From Streptomyces ardesiacus (GTDB lineage Bacteria; Actinomycetota; Actinomycetes; Streptomycetales; Streptomycetaceae), in assembly GCF_003112575.1 (NCBI RefSeq), contig NZ_BEWC01000014.1:1-64000 (forward strand): a stretch of DNA of 64,000 nt. Direction: 5' to 3'. The position numbers and the translations under genes are program-made. Below are positions 45,636 through 54,900 of this stretch, one piece after another (the first letter of the stretch is position 1; each line of letters opens with the position of its first letter). The notes below the pieces were generated by a model, which saw nothing but the letters and a program-made list of their open reading frames with translations, did not search any database and was not told the DNA's origin.

Positions 45636-47921
45636 TCAGAGGCTGTCGGTGACGGTGCGGGGTCCCACGGGTTGCGGCACCGTGGCCAGCGGGGCGGGGG
45701 TGCGGACGAGGGCCGCCGGGGGAGCGGGGCGGCGCTCGGCGAGCGGCACGACCGGCGGCGGGTCCTGCTCGCCCAGGACGACGCGGCGTACGACGCGTTC
45801 GGCGGCGCGGCCGTCGTCGTACGGGCAGAACCGCTCGCGGAAGGCGGCCCGCAGCCGGGCGGACCGGGTGCCGTGCCACTCGCCGCTCGCGAACACGCCG
45901 ATCAGCTCGTCCTCGTCCCGGGCGATCGCGCCCGGCGGGAAGGACCGCAGGTCGACGTAGGTGCCGCGGACCGCCTCGTACGCCTCCGGCTCGTCGGCGT
46001 GGAGCACGATCGGGCGGTCCAGTCCCGCGCAGTCGAACATCAGCGACGAGTAGTCGGTGACCAGGGCGTCCGCGGCCAGGCACAGCGACTCCACGTGCGG
46101 ATGGCCGCTGACGTCCAGCACCCGGCCGGCGGAGGCGGCGAGCGGGCCGCCGTGGGCGGGGTGGGCGCGGGCCAGCACCATGAAGCGCGGGCCGAGGCGG
46201 CGTACGACCCGCTCCAGGTCCAGGGCGGCCCGCTGGGTGCGCCGGTAGTCGCGGTGGGTGGGCGCGTACAGGATCGCGACCGTGCCCTCGGGGATGCCGA
46301 GGGTCTCCCGCAGCCGGGCCACGTCCGCCGCCGTCGCGCGCTGGAGGACGTCGGTGCGCGGCTGCCCGTGCTCGAGGGCGGTCCAGCCGCCCGGGTGGAC
46401 GCGTTCCCAGGTCAGGGTGGAGTGGCGGTTGGCGGAGACCACGTAGTCCCAGGAGCCGGCCTCGCGCAGCAGCCCGGTGAAGTCGGTGCCGCGGGCGACG
46501 CCGGGGCGCTCCTGGAGGTCCAGGCCCATGTGCTTGAGGGGCGTCCCCGCCTGCGTCTGCACCAGGACCTGGCCCCGGCGTCTGACCAGGCCCGGACCGA
46601 AGGGCGCGTCGCACACCAGGTAGCGGGAGCGGGCCAGGGCCGTGCCGTGGGCGGCTGTGCCCGGCGTCAGGCGGCGGGTGCCGGGCGGGACGGTGTGGTG
46701 GTGTGCCGGGTCGGCGGCCCACGCCGTGCGCACGTGCGGCGCGAGGCGGCGGAACGCCTCCTCCAGCGCGCCCGGGTCGCGGCCGTACCCCCGGTTGCCC
46801 TCGACGGCGAAGACGGCGCGGTCGGCGCGGAGCGGGAGGCAGCACTGGACGCGGTAGTGCAGGCGCAGGGCGCCGGCCCGGGCGGCGCGCAGGAGCGCCG
46901 ACGCGCCCCTCGCCGTGCGGCGGCGCAGTGCCGAGGCCAGACGGAGGGCAGCGTAGGTGCGGCGCAGGCCGAGGCGGAGCAGGGCGTGGCGCAGGCGGAC
47001 GGGCAGCGGTGCGGGGGCGCCGGGCACCCGGTAGCGGCGGCAGTGGACGCGGGCCCGGCGCAGGAACTCGGCGCGCAGGGGGCGCGGGAGGCGGTCGGGG
47101 CGGGTGTACACCGTCGTGAGGTGGTCGGCCATCCGGCGGTACAGGAGAGGGCGCCAGCGGGCCGGGTCCGGGTGCGTCGCCTCGCGGGCCTCCAGGAACG
47201 CGAAGACGCGGTCGTACTGCGTGAACACGTCCAGGTGCCGCTCGCTCGGCGTGCCGAGGATGCTGCCCCGCAGGCGCTGGCGGTAGTGCACGCAGACCCG
47301 GTCCAGGGTGGCGATGGTCCCCGCGGTGATCAGGACCGGGTAGGTCCACGGGGTGTCCTCGTAGTAGCCCGGCGGGAAGGCGAGGCCCTCGCGCTCGGCG
47401 AACTCCCGCCGCACCGCCTTGTTCCAGGCCACCATGAGCAGCTTCAGCAGCCCCGGCCGGTCGGCGAGCCGGAACGGCGCGGGGCCCTGCTCGGTGAGGT
47501 GCGCGGCGGCCTGGTTGCGGACGGTCTTGCCGGTCCAGTAGGTGCGCGCGTAGTCGTAGACGAGGACGTCCGGGTCGCCGGTCTCCTTGATCCGGTCGGC
47601 GACGGCCCGCAGCGCGTGCGGGGTGAGGGTGTCGTCGCCGTCGAGGAAGACCAGGTAGTCGCCGACCGCCCGCTCCATCCCGGCGTTGCGGGCGGGGCCC
47701 AGGCCCTCGTTGCGCGGCAGGCGGACGACGCGGACGCGCGGGTCCAGGGCCGCGAACTCGTCGGCGATCGCGCCACAGGCGTCCGGCGAGCAGTCGTCGA
47801 CCACGATCACCTCGAAGTCCGGGTACGACTGGGCCAGCACCGACTCCAGGCACGCGTGCAGATACGCCTGAACCTGATGCGCGGGAACGATGACACTGAA
47901 CCTGGGCACGGGGACATCCAT
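45636..47921 (-). CDS. GT2/TagF-like fusion protein 4, TagF domain with HGTP histidine replaced by Ala
   Basis: A 761-residue fusion, the first gene of this leftward segment. The GT2 domain is intact (FSVIVPAHQVQAYLHACLESVLAQSYPDF, VDDCSPDACG, FLDGDDTL, YYEDTPWTYP). The TagF-like domain has SANRHSTLTWERVHPGG, LYAPTHRDYRR, RAHPAHGG and TDYSSLMFDCAGLDRPIVLHADE, but HGTPLK reads AGTPLK (Ala458). The loss of this His suggests that the TagF domain is not an ordinary polyol phosphate transferase. The GT2 domain resembles that of fusion protein 2, so the four fusions form two pairs. The ATG at 47921 is followed in frame by a likely alternative GTG (VPRFSVIV). Confidence 0.9.
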   Translation of the reverse strand: MDVPVPRFSVIVPAHQVQAYLHACLESVLAQSYPDFEVIVVDDCSPDACGAIADEFAALDPRVRVVRLPRNEGLGPARNAGMERAVGDYLVFLDGDDTLTPHALRAVADRIKETGDPDVLVYDYARTYWTGKTVRNQAAAHLTEQGPAPFRLADRPGLLKLLMVAWNKAVRREFAEREGLAFPPGYYEDTPWTYPVLITAGTIATLDRVCVHYRQRLRGSILGTPSERHLDVFTQYDRVFAFLEAREATHPDPARWRPLLYRRMADHLTTVYTRPDRLPRPLRAEFLRRARVHCRRYRVPGAPAPLPVRLRHALLRLGLRRTYAALRLASALRRRTARGASALLRAARAGALRLHYRVQCCLPLRADRAVFAVEGNRGYGRDPGALEEAFRRLAPHVRTAWAADPAHHHTVPPGTRRLTPGTAAHGTALARSRYLVCDAPFGPGLVRRRGQVLVQTQAGTPLKHMGLDLQERPGVARGTDFTGLLREAGSWDYVVSANRHSTLTWERVHPGGWTALEHGQPRTDVLQRATAADVARLRETLGIPEGTVAILYAPTHRDYRRTQRAALDLERVVRRLGPRFMVLARAHPAHGGPLAASAGRVLDVSGHPHVESLCLAADALVTDYSSLMFDCAGLDRPIVLHADEPEAYEAVRGTYVDLRSFPPGAIARDEDELIGVFASGEWHGTRSARLRAAFRERFCPYDDGRAAERVVRRVVLGEQDPPPVVPLAERRPAPPAALVRTPAPLATVPQPVGPRTVTDSL

Positions 47922-48025
47922 GGGTCGGCGGGATCGGCGCGGGCGTTCTGCCCGGCAACGCCCCCGGGAGCGACTTGGTTACGGCCGCCGCGGCATTCGG
48001 GGGGATGGTGTGCCCGTACGTGTGA

Positions 48026-48054
48026 AGGGGCGGGCCGGAAACCGGCCCGCCCCT
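48026..48054 (-). terminator. Terminator after the sugar ABC importer operon
   Basis: AGGGGCGGGCCGG pairs perfectly over 13 bases with 48042-48054 around AAA. It lies 21 bases after the last importer gene on the minus strand, before the glycopolymer genes. Confidence 0.8.
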
Positions 48055-48074
48055 CAAGGGTGGTGTCGTGCCGT

Positions 48075-48992
48075 CTACTTGACGGCGCCCGCCATGACCC
48101 CGGAGACGAACTGCCGCTGGAACGCGAAGAACACGGCCAGCGGGATCACCATGGAGATGAACGCCCCCGGCGCCAGCACGTCGATGTTGTTCCCGAACTG
48201 CCGTACCTGCGTCTGCAGGGCGACCGTGATCGGCTGGCTCCCGGAGTCCGAGAAGATCAGCGCGACCAGCATGTCGTTCCACACCCACAGGAACTGGAAG
48301 ATGCCCAGGCTCGCGATCGCGGGCCCGCCGAGGGGCATCACCACCCGTGCGAACAGCCGGAGTTCGCCCGCGCCGTCCAGACGGGCCGCCTCCAGCAGCT
48401 CCCTCGGGATCTCCGCGAAGAAGTTCCGCAGCAGGAACACCGCGAAGGGCAGACCGAAGCCCACGTGGAAGAGGATCACGCCGAGGATCGAACCGAACAG
48501 GCCGATCCTGCCGAAGAGTTCGGCGATAGGGATGAGCGCGACCTGCACGGGCACGACCAGCAGTCCGACCACGGCCAGGAACCACCAGTCGCGGCCGGGG
48601 AAGTCCATCCACGCGAAGGCGTACCCGGCCAGCGCCCCGATGACCACGACCAGGACGGTCGCGGGGACGGTGATCAGGGCGGTGTTGAGGAGGGAGGAGG
48701 TGATGTCGCCGTTCTTGAGCAGCTCCTCGTAGCTCTGGAAGGTGAGCCGGGACGGTTCGGTGAAGACCGTCCACCACCCGCTCGCCGCCATGTCCTGGGG
48801 CGTGCGCAGCGAGGACAGCAGCAGCCCGATCGTCGGGACCAGCCAGAACAGGCCCACCACGATCAGGAACACCCGGACGAGGCCGCCGCTGACCGCCTCG
48901 GCGAGCCGGGACCCGAGCGACTGCTTCGCCTTGACGACCGTCCCGGGCGGCTGTGCGGCCGCCGTGGTGAGGGAACCCGCCTCCGCGGTCAT
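48075..48992 (-). CDS. Carbohydrate ABC transporter permease, MalG type
   Basis: A 305-residue inner membrane permease with six membrane segments. The EAA loop, which contacts the ATPase, reads EIPRELLEAARLDGAGELRLFARVVMPLGGPAIASLGIFQF. The C-terminal sequence FISMVIPLAVFFAFQRQFVSGVMAGAVK is typical of MalG-type sugar importers. The ATG overlaps the stop of the partner permease gene (ATGA). The sugar is unknown. Confidence 0.94.
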   Translation of the reverse strand: MTAEAGSLTTAAAQPPGTVVKAKQSLGSRLAEAVSGGLVRVFLIVVGLFWLVPTIGLLLSSLRTPQDMAASGWWTVFTEPSRLTFQSYEELLKNGDITSSLLNTALITVPATVLVVVIGALAGYAFAWMDFPGRDWWFLAVVGLLVVPVQVALIPIAELFGRIGLFGSILGVILFHVGFGLPFAVFLLRNFFAEIPRELLEAARLDGAGELRLFARVVMPLGGPAIASLGIFQFLWVWNDMLVALIFSDSGSQPITVALQTQVRQFGNNIDVLAPGAFISMVIPLAVFFAFQRQFVSGVMAGAVK

Positions 48993-50353
48993 CGCCGCAC
49001 CTCCCGCCGCAGCCGCCGTACGTTGAACCACATCACCGGGATCACCAGGAGCAGCAGGAACACCGCGATGGCGCTGGCGATGCCCGGCTGGTCGGAGGCG
49101 AAGCCCTTGCGGTACAGCTCCAGGGCGAGCACGTTGGCGTCGTCCTGGGAGGAGCCCGGGGCGATGATGAAGACCAGGTCGAAGACCTTCAGCACGTTGA
49201 TCATCAGGGTGACGACGACCACCGCGAGGACCGGCGCCAGCAGCGGCACCGTGACCCGTCTGAAGACCTGCCACTCGTTGGCGCCGTCGACCCGGGCGGC
49301 CTCCAGCAGCTCCCTGGGGACCCCGGCCAGGCCCGCCGCGATCAGCACCATCGCGAAGCCCGCCCACATCCACACGTACGACCCGATGATCGCCGGGGTG
49401 ACGAGGGAGGGGCCGAGCCAGTTCAGGCCGTTGTACGGCTCCTTGAAGTTGTCGGCGGGCAGTCTGAGCAGCGCCCCGTCGGCCGCCGCGGGCAGCGTGA
49501 AGGTGCCGTCCCCGGCCGCCGTGGCCGACGCCACCACCTTGCCGTCCTTGACCGCCTCGATCTTCATCCCGGCGTAGCCCAGCTCGGCCGCGTCGACGGC
49601 GCCCGGCTTGCCGACGCCCTTGCCGCGGGTGAAGTCCTGCCAGGCGGTGCCGGTGACCCTGCCCTCCTCCGGCTCGGCGGCCACGGCGTTCTTCGCGTCG
49701 CCGGGCATCTGCTCGGGTGCGACGCCCACGAGGGGCAGGGCGACCGGGGTGCCCGCGCTGACCGGCTGCTTCGTGATGAACGCGCCGCCGCCGGCCGGTT
49801 CCAGCGGCGAGTCGCGGCCCGGGTGCGCCTTCGGGAAGGCGGACGACTCGGCGAACGTGTCGTGCACTCCCACCCACACCGCGTTGGCGACGCCCTTGTC
49901 CGGGTCCTGGTCGTACACCAGGCGGAAGATGATGCCCGCCGCGAGCATCGAGATCGCCATCGGCATGAAGACGACCAGCTTGAACGCCGTGCCCCAGCGG
50001 ATGCGTTCGGTCAGCACCGCGAAGACCAGGCCGAGCGCGGTGGCGACCGTCGGGGCGAACACCACCCAGATGATGTTGTTCTTCAGGGCGGTGCGGATGC
50101 CGTCGTCGGTGAACAGCGCCTCGTAGTTGTCGAACCCGGCGAAGGAGTCGCCGGACTGGTCGTAGAAGCTGCGGATCAGCGAGTACCCAATCGGGTAGAC
50201 CACGAGCGCGCCGAGCAGCACCAGGGCGGGCAGCAGGAACAGCGCCGCCACCGACCTGCGCGTGCCGGTCACGCTCTTGCGCGGCCTGCGCGAACGGGGT
50301 GACTGGGGAGCGGCGGGGTCCCGTGAGGTCCCCGCCGCCGTGGCCGACGTCAT
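48989..50353 (-). CDS. Carbohydrate ABC transporter permease, MalF type, with large extracytoplasmic insertion
   Basis: A 454-residue permease, about 150 residues longer than the usual 290-310. After membrane segments 1-3 (about 35-55, 92-115, 125-145) a loop from about 160 to 312 carries a beta-rich domain with GYAGMKIEAVKDGKVVASATAAGDGTFTLPA, resembling a carboxypeptidase-regulatory-like or Ig-like unit. The remaining membrane segments and the EAA loop (GVPRELLEAARVDGANEWQVFRRVTVPLLAP) follow. E. coli MalF has a large periplasmic P2 loop at an equivalent place that contacts the binding protein, so a docking role for this insertion is inferred. Confidence 0.93.
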   Translation of the reverse strand: MTSATAAGTSRDPAAPQSPRSRRPRKSVTGTRRSVAALFLLPALVLLGALVVYPIGYSLIRSFYDQSGDSFAGFDNYEALFTDDGIRTALKNNIIWVVFAPTVATALGLVFAVLTERIRWGTAFKLVVFMPMAISMLAAGIIFRLVYDQDPDKGVANAVWVGVHDTFAESSAFPKAHPGRDSPLEPAGGGAFITKQPVSAGTPVALPLVGVAPEQMPGDAKNAVAAEPEEGRVTGTAWQDFTRGKGVGKPGAVDAAELGYAGMKIEAVKDGKVVASATAAGDGTFTLPAAADGALLRLPADNFKEPYNGLNWLGPSLVTPAIIGSYVWMWAGFAMVLIAAGLAGVPRELLEAARVDGANEWQVFRRVTVPLLAPVLAVVVVTLMINVLKVFDLVFIIAPGSSQDDANVLALELYRKGFASDQPGIASAIAVFLLLLVIPVMWFNVRRLRREVRR

Positions 50354-50357
50354 CGCG

Positions 50358-51755
50358 TCAGCCTCCGTAGGCGGCGGCCGCGTCCGCCTCCAGCTTCGCC
50401 TGGGCGCCCGCGACGTCCTTCGGGTTCTTCAGGAAGTCCTGCAGGGTCTTCCACTCGCCCTTGCCCGGGGTGCCGCCGAAGGCCTGCGGGGCCTGGTCCG
50501 ACATGTCGAAGCGGAAGTCGTCACCGGCCGCGACCAGCGCCTCGGCGATCTTCTTCTGCACGTCGTTCGGGTACGCCGACGCGTCGACGCTCTTGTTGGG
50601 CGAGAGGAACCCGCCGAGCTTCGCCTGGATCGCCGCCGCGTCCGGCGAGGCCAGCCAGGTGGCCAGCGCCTGCGCCGCCTTCGAGTCCTTGAAGACCACG
50701 GCCGCGTCACCGCCGGAGACCACCGGCGCGGTGTCGCCGACGGCCGGGAACGGGAACACCTTCGCGTCCGTGCCGACCTTGGCCTCGGTCTCACCGATGT
50801 TGACCTGGACGAAGTCGCCCTCGTAGACCATGCCCGCCTTGGGCTGGTCGCCGCCCGTGAAGGTCTGCGTCACCGAGGCCGGGAACTCCGTCTGCAGCGC
50901 GCCGGACGCGCCGCCCGCGACGAAGTCCTTCTTGCCCCAGACCTGGGCGAGCGTGGTCAGGGCCTCCTTCACGGAGGGGTCCGTCCACTTGATCTTGTGC
51001 TGGGCGAGCTGGTCGTACTTCTCCGGACCCGCCTGCGAGAGGTAGACGTTCTCGAACCAGTCGGTCAGCGTCCAGCCGTCCGCGCCGCCGACGGAGAACG
51101 GCGTGACACCCGAGTCGTAGACCATCTGCGCGGCGTCGAGCAGCTCGTCCCAGGTCTTGGGCTCGGACGCGCCCGCGTTCTCGAAGACCTGCGCGTTGTA
51201 CCAGATCAGCGACTTGTTGGCGGCCTTGTAGTACACGCCGTACTGCTTGCCGCCGACCTTGCCGATGTCCTGCCAGCCCTGCGAGTAGTTCTCGCCCAGT
51301 TCCTTGGTGGCCTCGGCACCCAGCGGCTTGGCCCAGCCCTTGTCGACCGCCTGCTTGATGGCGCCGGGCTGCGGGAGCATCGCCACGTCCGGCGGGGCAC
51401 CGCCCGCGATCTTCGAACCCAGGAAGTTGATGATCGGGTCCTGGGCCGGCACGAAGGTCACCTTGGCGCCGGTGCGCTTCTCGAACTCGGCGAGGACCTT
51501 CTTGAAGTTCTCCTGCTCGGTGCCGGTCCAGACGGCGGCGACCTCCAGGGTCTCGCCGTCCAGCTTCGGCAGGGTGACGGAGGAGGCGGGCTGCTTGCTC
51601 CCACCGCCCTGATCGCCCTTGTCGCCGCCGCCGTTGTCGTCGTCGCCGCTGCACGCGGTGAGCGAGAGCGCGAGTGCTCCCGCCGCGAGGACGGCTGCGG
51701 TCCTGCTGCCCCTCTTGACCGTTCTGCGTGTCCGGATGGTGCTGCTCGTGCGCAT
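50358..51755 (-). CDS. Extracellular sugar-binding lipoprotein of an ABC importer
   Basis: A 465-residue solute-binding protein. The signal peptide ends in the lipobox LTAC with lipidated Cys35, followed by a Gly/Asp-rich linker. VAAVWTGTEQENFKKVLAEFEKRTGAKVTFVPA is typical of family 1 sugar-binding proteins. It ends four bases before the permease gene. There is no ATPase gene in the operon; in Streptomyces one shared ATPase (MsiK) serves several sugar importers, so that is the likely partner. The ATG at 51755 has an ACGGGGC site; the adjacent GTG at 51758 is an alternative. Confidence 0.94.
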   Translation of the reverse strand: MRTSSTIRTRRTVKRGSRTAAVLAAGALALSLTACSGDDDNGGGDKGDQGGGSKQPASSVTLPKLDGETLEVAAVWTGTEQENFKKVLAEFEKRTGAKVTFVPAQDPIINFLGSKIAGGAPPDVAMLPQPGAIKQAVDKGWAKPLGAEATKELGENYSQGWQDIGKVGGKQYGVYYKAANKSLIWYNAQVFENAGASEPKTWDELLDAAQMVYDSGVTPFSVGGADGWTLTDWFENVYLSQAGPEKYDQLAQHKIKWTDPSVKEALTTLAQVWGKKDFVAGGASGALQTEFPASVTQTFTGGDQPKAGMVYEGDFVQVNIGETEAKVGTDAKVFPFPAVGDTAPVVSGGDAAVVFKDSKAAQALATWLASPDAAAIQAKLGGFLSPNKSVDASAYPNDVQKKIAEALVAAGDDFRFDMSDQAPQAFGGTPGKGEWKTLQDFLKNPKDVAGAQAKLEADAAAAYGG

Positions 51756-51847
51756 CACTGCCCCGTTCTTCGTTCCTCTTCGAACGCTCGGCGCTGTCCC
51801 GTGCGCTCTGGTGTACGCCAGGGGGGTGAGAGCGGCAAGGGCGCGTC

Positions 51848-51875
51848 CGCGGTCAAGTGGGGTTTCGTGACCGCG
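51848..51875. promoter_or_regulatory. Inverted repeat upstream of the sugar importer operon
   Basis: CGCGGTCA (51848-51855) and TGACCGCG (51868-51875) form a perfect 8-base inverted repeat with 12 bases between, about 95 bases upstream of the binding-protein gene. It could be a repressor site; no regulator gene is adjacent. Confidence 0.35.
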
Positions 51876-51953
51876 TCGTGACCATGATCAGGCACCGGGC
51901 CCCGGTACGGGTGTTTCGCAGCTGCCGCCCCCGGCCCCCGCTTCGGCCCGGAC

Positions 51954-51980
51954 GGCCCGTCCGCAGACGCCGGACGGGCC
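51954..51980 (-). terminator. Terminator after the FHA/FtsK-type gene
   Basis: GGCCCGTCCG pairs with CGGACGGGCC over 10 bases around a 7-base loop, 18 bases after the stop codon on the minus strand. Confidence 0.65.
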
Positions 51981-51997
51981 GACCCGTGTCCCCGGAA

Positions 51998-54900
51998 TCA
52001 CAGGAGTGAGGGGACCCGCGCCGCCGACACCTCCCTGGCCGCCCGCTCCAGTGCGCTGGCCAGCAGGGCCAAGTCGGTGGGGCCGTTGCCCAGTTCGCGA
52101 ACCGGGCGGCGGGTGGGCGGGTCGCCCATGCGGTGCCATTCCAGGGGGACCACCGTGGGGCGCAGGGTCGCCGTGCGCGGGATGCGGCCCGTGACCCGGC
52201 CGCCCTGGAAGGCGGTGGTGCGTCCGTCGGGGTGGGTCAACCGGCCGCGTCCGGGCGCCGGTTCGTCGGGTCCCGGCACGGGGGCGTCCAGGACCGCGCG
52301 CAGGGTCGCGCGCAGGGCGGGCTCCGTACGGTCCGTACGGCCGCCGGGGGCGGTCGCGGCCACCAGGTGGACGCCGAGCCGCTCGCCCTCCCGTGCGACG
52401 GCCTCCAGCGCCCGCATCACCGAGCCCGCCGCGGGACGCCCCGGGGAACCGAGCGGGGGCGTGACGAGGGCGTCGAGGTCGTCGACGACCACGACCAGGC
52501 GGGGGAGCGGCGGGACGGGCCCCGTACGGCGTCCGGCCGCGGCCGGACGCAGGCGCAGGGTGGAGCTGGGCGGGGACTCCACGTCCCCCGAGTCGGAGAC
52601 CGGTACGGGCCCCGACGCCGTCGGTGTGCGCTGGGCGACCAGCCGGCCCGACACCTCGCGCCCGGTGTGCCACTCGGTGAAGTGCGACCGTCCGAGCAGC
52701 TCGGCGCGCCGCTTCAGCTCGGCGCTCAGGGACTGGGCGAACTCCCGCATGCGCACGGGGTCGTTGGCGGTGAGGTGGGTGGTGACGTGCGGCACGTCCG
52801 TGCACACGCGCAGGCCCTCGCCGTGGGCGCCGCCCGAACTCACGCTGTCGCGGCCGTCCATGAGGACGACGCCGAGCCGGTCGGGGCGTTCGGCCGAGGC
52901 GAGCGAGGCGACGAGCGCCCGCAGCAGCTCGGTGCGGCCGCTGCCGGGCGGGCCCTCGATCAGCAGGTGCGGTCCCTCGGCGGCCAGGTCGACCAGGACG
53001 GGGCCGCGCGGACCGGCGCCCAGCACCGCCTGCGCGCGGCCCCCGAGGGAGCCCGTGTCGTCGGCCGCGGCGGCCCAGCGGGCCATCAGGGAGGCGGGGG
53101 TGGCGCGGGCCAGGCCCAGTTCGTCGAGGAGCCGGGCCGTCCGGGGGAGCGGTGCGGACACGCGCGCGTGCTGTTCTCCGCCGGTGGTGGCGCCGTCCGT
53201 GCGCAGCGGGGCCAGGGCCCGCGCGAAGCGCTCGGCCCAGGGCAGGGAGACGGCGTCCAGCGTGCCGAGGATGCCGTGACCGACCGGGCCGGCGGGCACG
53301 GGCGCCGTGCCCGCGTCCGGGCCCGCGCCGGTGCCCGTGCGGGCGACGCGCAGCAGCCGCAGGGTCGTCGCCACGTCGCCGCTGAGCAGCGCGACGGCAC
53401 CGCACTCCCGGAACACCGGCGACACCGCGCAGGCCGCCTCGTACGTCCGCGTCACGGGGGACGTGGGGGAGGCGGCGGCCGTCTCGGCGAGGCAGACCAC
53501 GTGGATCCCGGCCCGCGGCCCCTCCAGGGCCAGCCGCGCCACCGCCTCGCGCACGTCGGCACCGCCGGGGTCCCCGTCCACGACGACCACGGTGTACGGG
53601 CCGGCGGAGCCGCCGGCCGGGCCGGTCCCGCCGTCGGAGCGGTCCCGGGCGGGGGGCTGCTGGCGGACGGCCCCCGCGGCCGCGGCCGTAGGCGGGTGGG
53701 CCGGGGTGTCCCCGTCCGTGTCCGCGAGGTGGTCGTCCAGGCGGCGCAGGAGCTCCTGGGCGCGGGCGGTGGCCTGTTCGCGGTCGTGGGCGAGCAGCAG
53801 GCGGCAGTCCTGGCCGTGTCCCGGGCGCACCTGCGGGAGCCAGCCGAGCCAGGACCACTCGGCGTTCCGCTCGGCGAGCGGACGGGAGCGGTCCGCGCTG
53901 ATCAGGACGATCTCCAGGGTGTCGGGCGAGTGCAGCGCGGCGAGCTGGGCCAGCACCGAGCGGGCCAGCCCGGTGAGCCGCTCGCTCGGGCCCGCGAGCC
54001 CGAGCGCGCCGACCTCGCGCAGGCCGGCGGTGACCGGTACGGCGGGCAGCGGGGCGCCGCCGCCCGGCGCCGGCCGGTCGGCCGTGCCGAGCCGCACGGT
54101 GAGCGCCTCCGGGTGGCCCGGGCCGCGCTCCCACAGCCGCGGGCCCGGACCCAGCGCCGTCAGCAGCAGCGAGGCGGGGTCCGGCCAGGTCTCCGGGGCG
54201 CGCGAGGTGCCGGAGGGGGCCTCCGGGGCCGGTCCGGCCGCCTCGTCGTCGTATGCGTGGACGCCGGACGTGCCGTCCTCGGGAGCGCCCCCGCGCCCGC
54301 CGGCCAGCCGCCGCGCCCACGCGCCTATCCCGCCCCGCCTGCGCACCTCCTGCGGCACGTCGGTACCGCGCAGGGGGGTGCCCTTGCGTCCGGAGCGGGT
54401 CTCCGGTGCGGTGTCGGCGCTCCGTCCGGTGCGGGTGCCGGGGCCGGTGGGGGCGCCGGTGCTCCGTCCGCTGCCGGTGCGGTCGCCGGTGCTCCGTTCG
54501 GCACCGGAGGGGCCGTCGCCGGTCCCGGCGGCGCCGTACGCGTCCGGTGCCACGGGGCCGGTGCCGTACGCGTCCCCGCCGGGGGTGCCGGTGCGGGGTG
54601 CGGGGCCGCCCGGGCCGTACGCGGCCGGTGCGGACGTGCCGCTGCCGTGCCCGTCCCCGCCGGGTACGCCGGTGCCGGAGCTGCCCCGCCCGTACGCGTC
54701 CGGCGCGGAGGAACCGCTGCCGTACGCGCCGGCGTGGGGCGTGCCCCCGGCCGGTGCGCCCGCTCCCTGTCCGCCCCGCGGGGCGGCGCCCCGGCCGTGG
54801 CCGTCCCCGCCCGCGCGGGGACCGCCCGACGCGGACGATCCCGCGCCCCGGGCGCCGCCGTGGGTCTCGCCCCCGGCGGAGGACTGCCGGGGCAGGCCCG

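Noticed and set aside
44922..49577. 1551-codon plus-strand open frame
   Set aside because: Antisense to two GT2/TagF fusions and the ABC permeases, all with intact family motifs.
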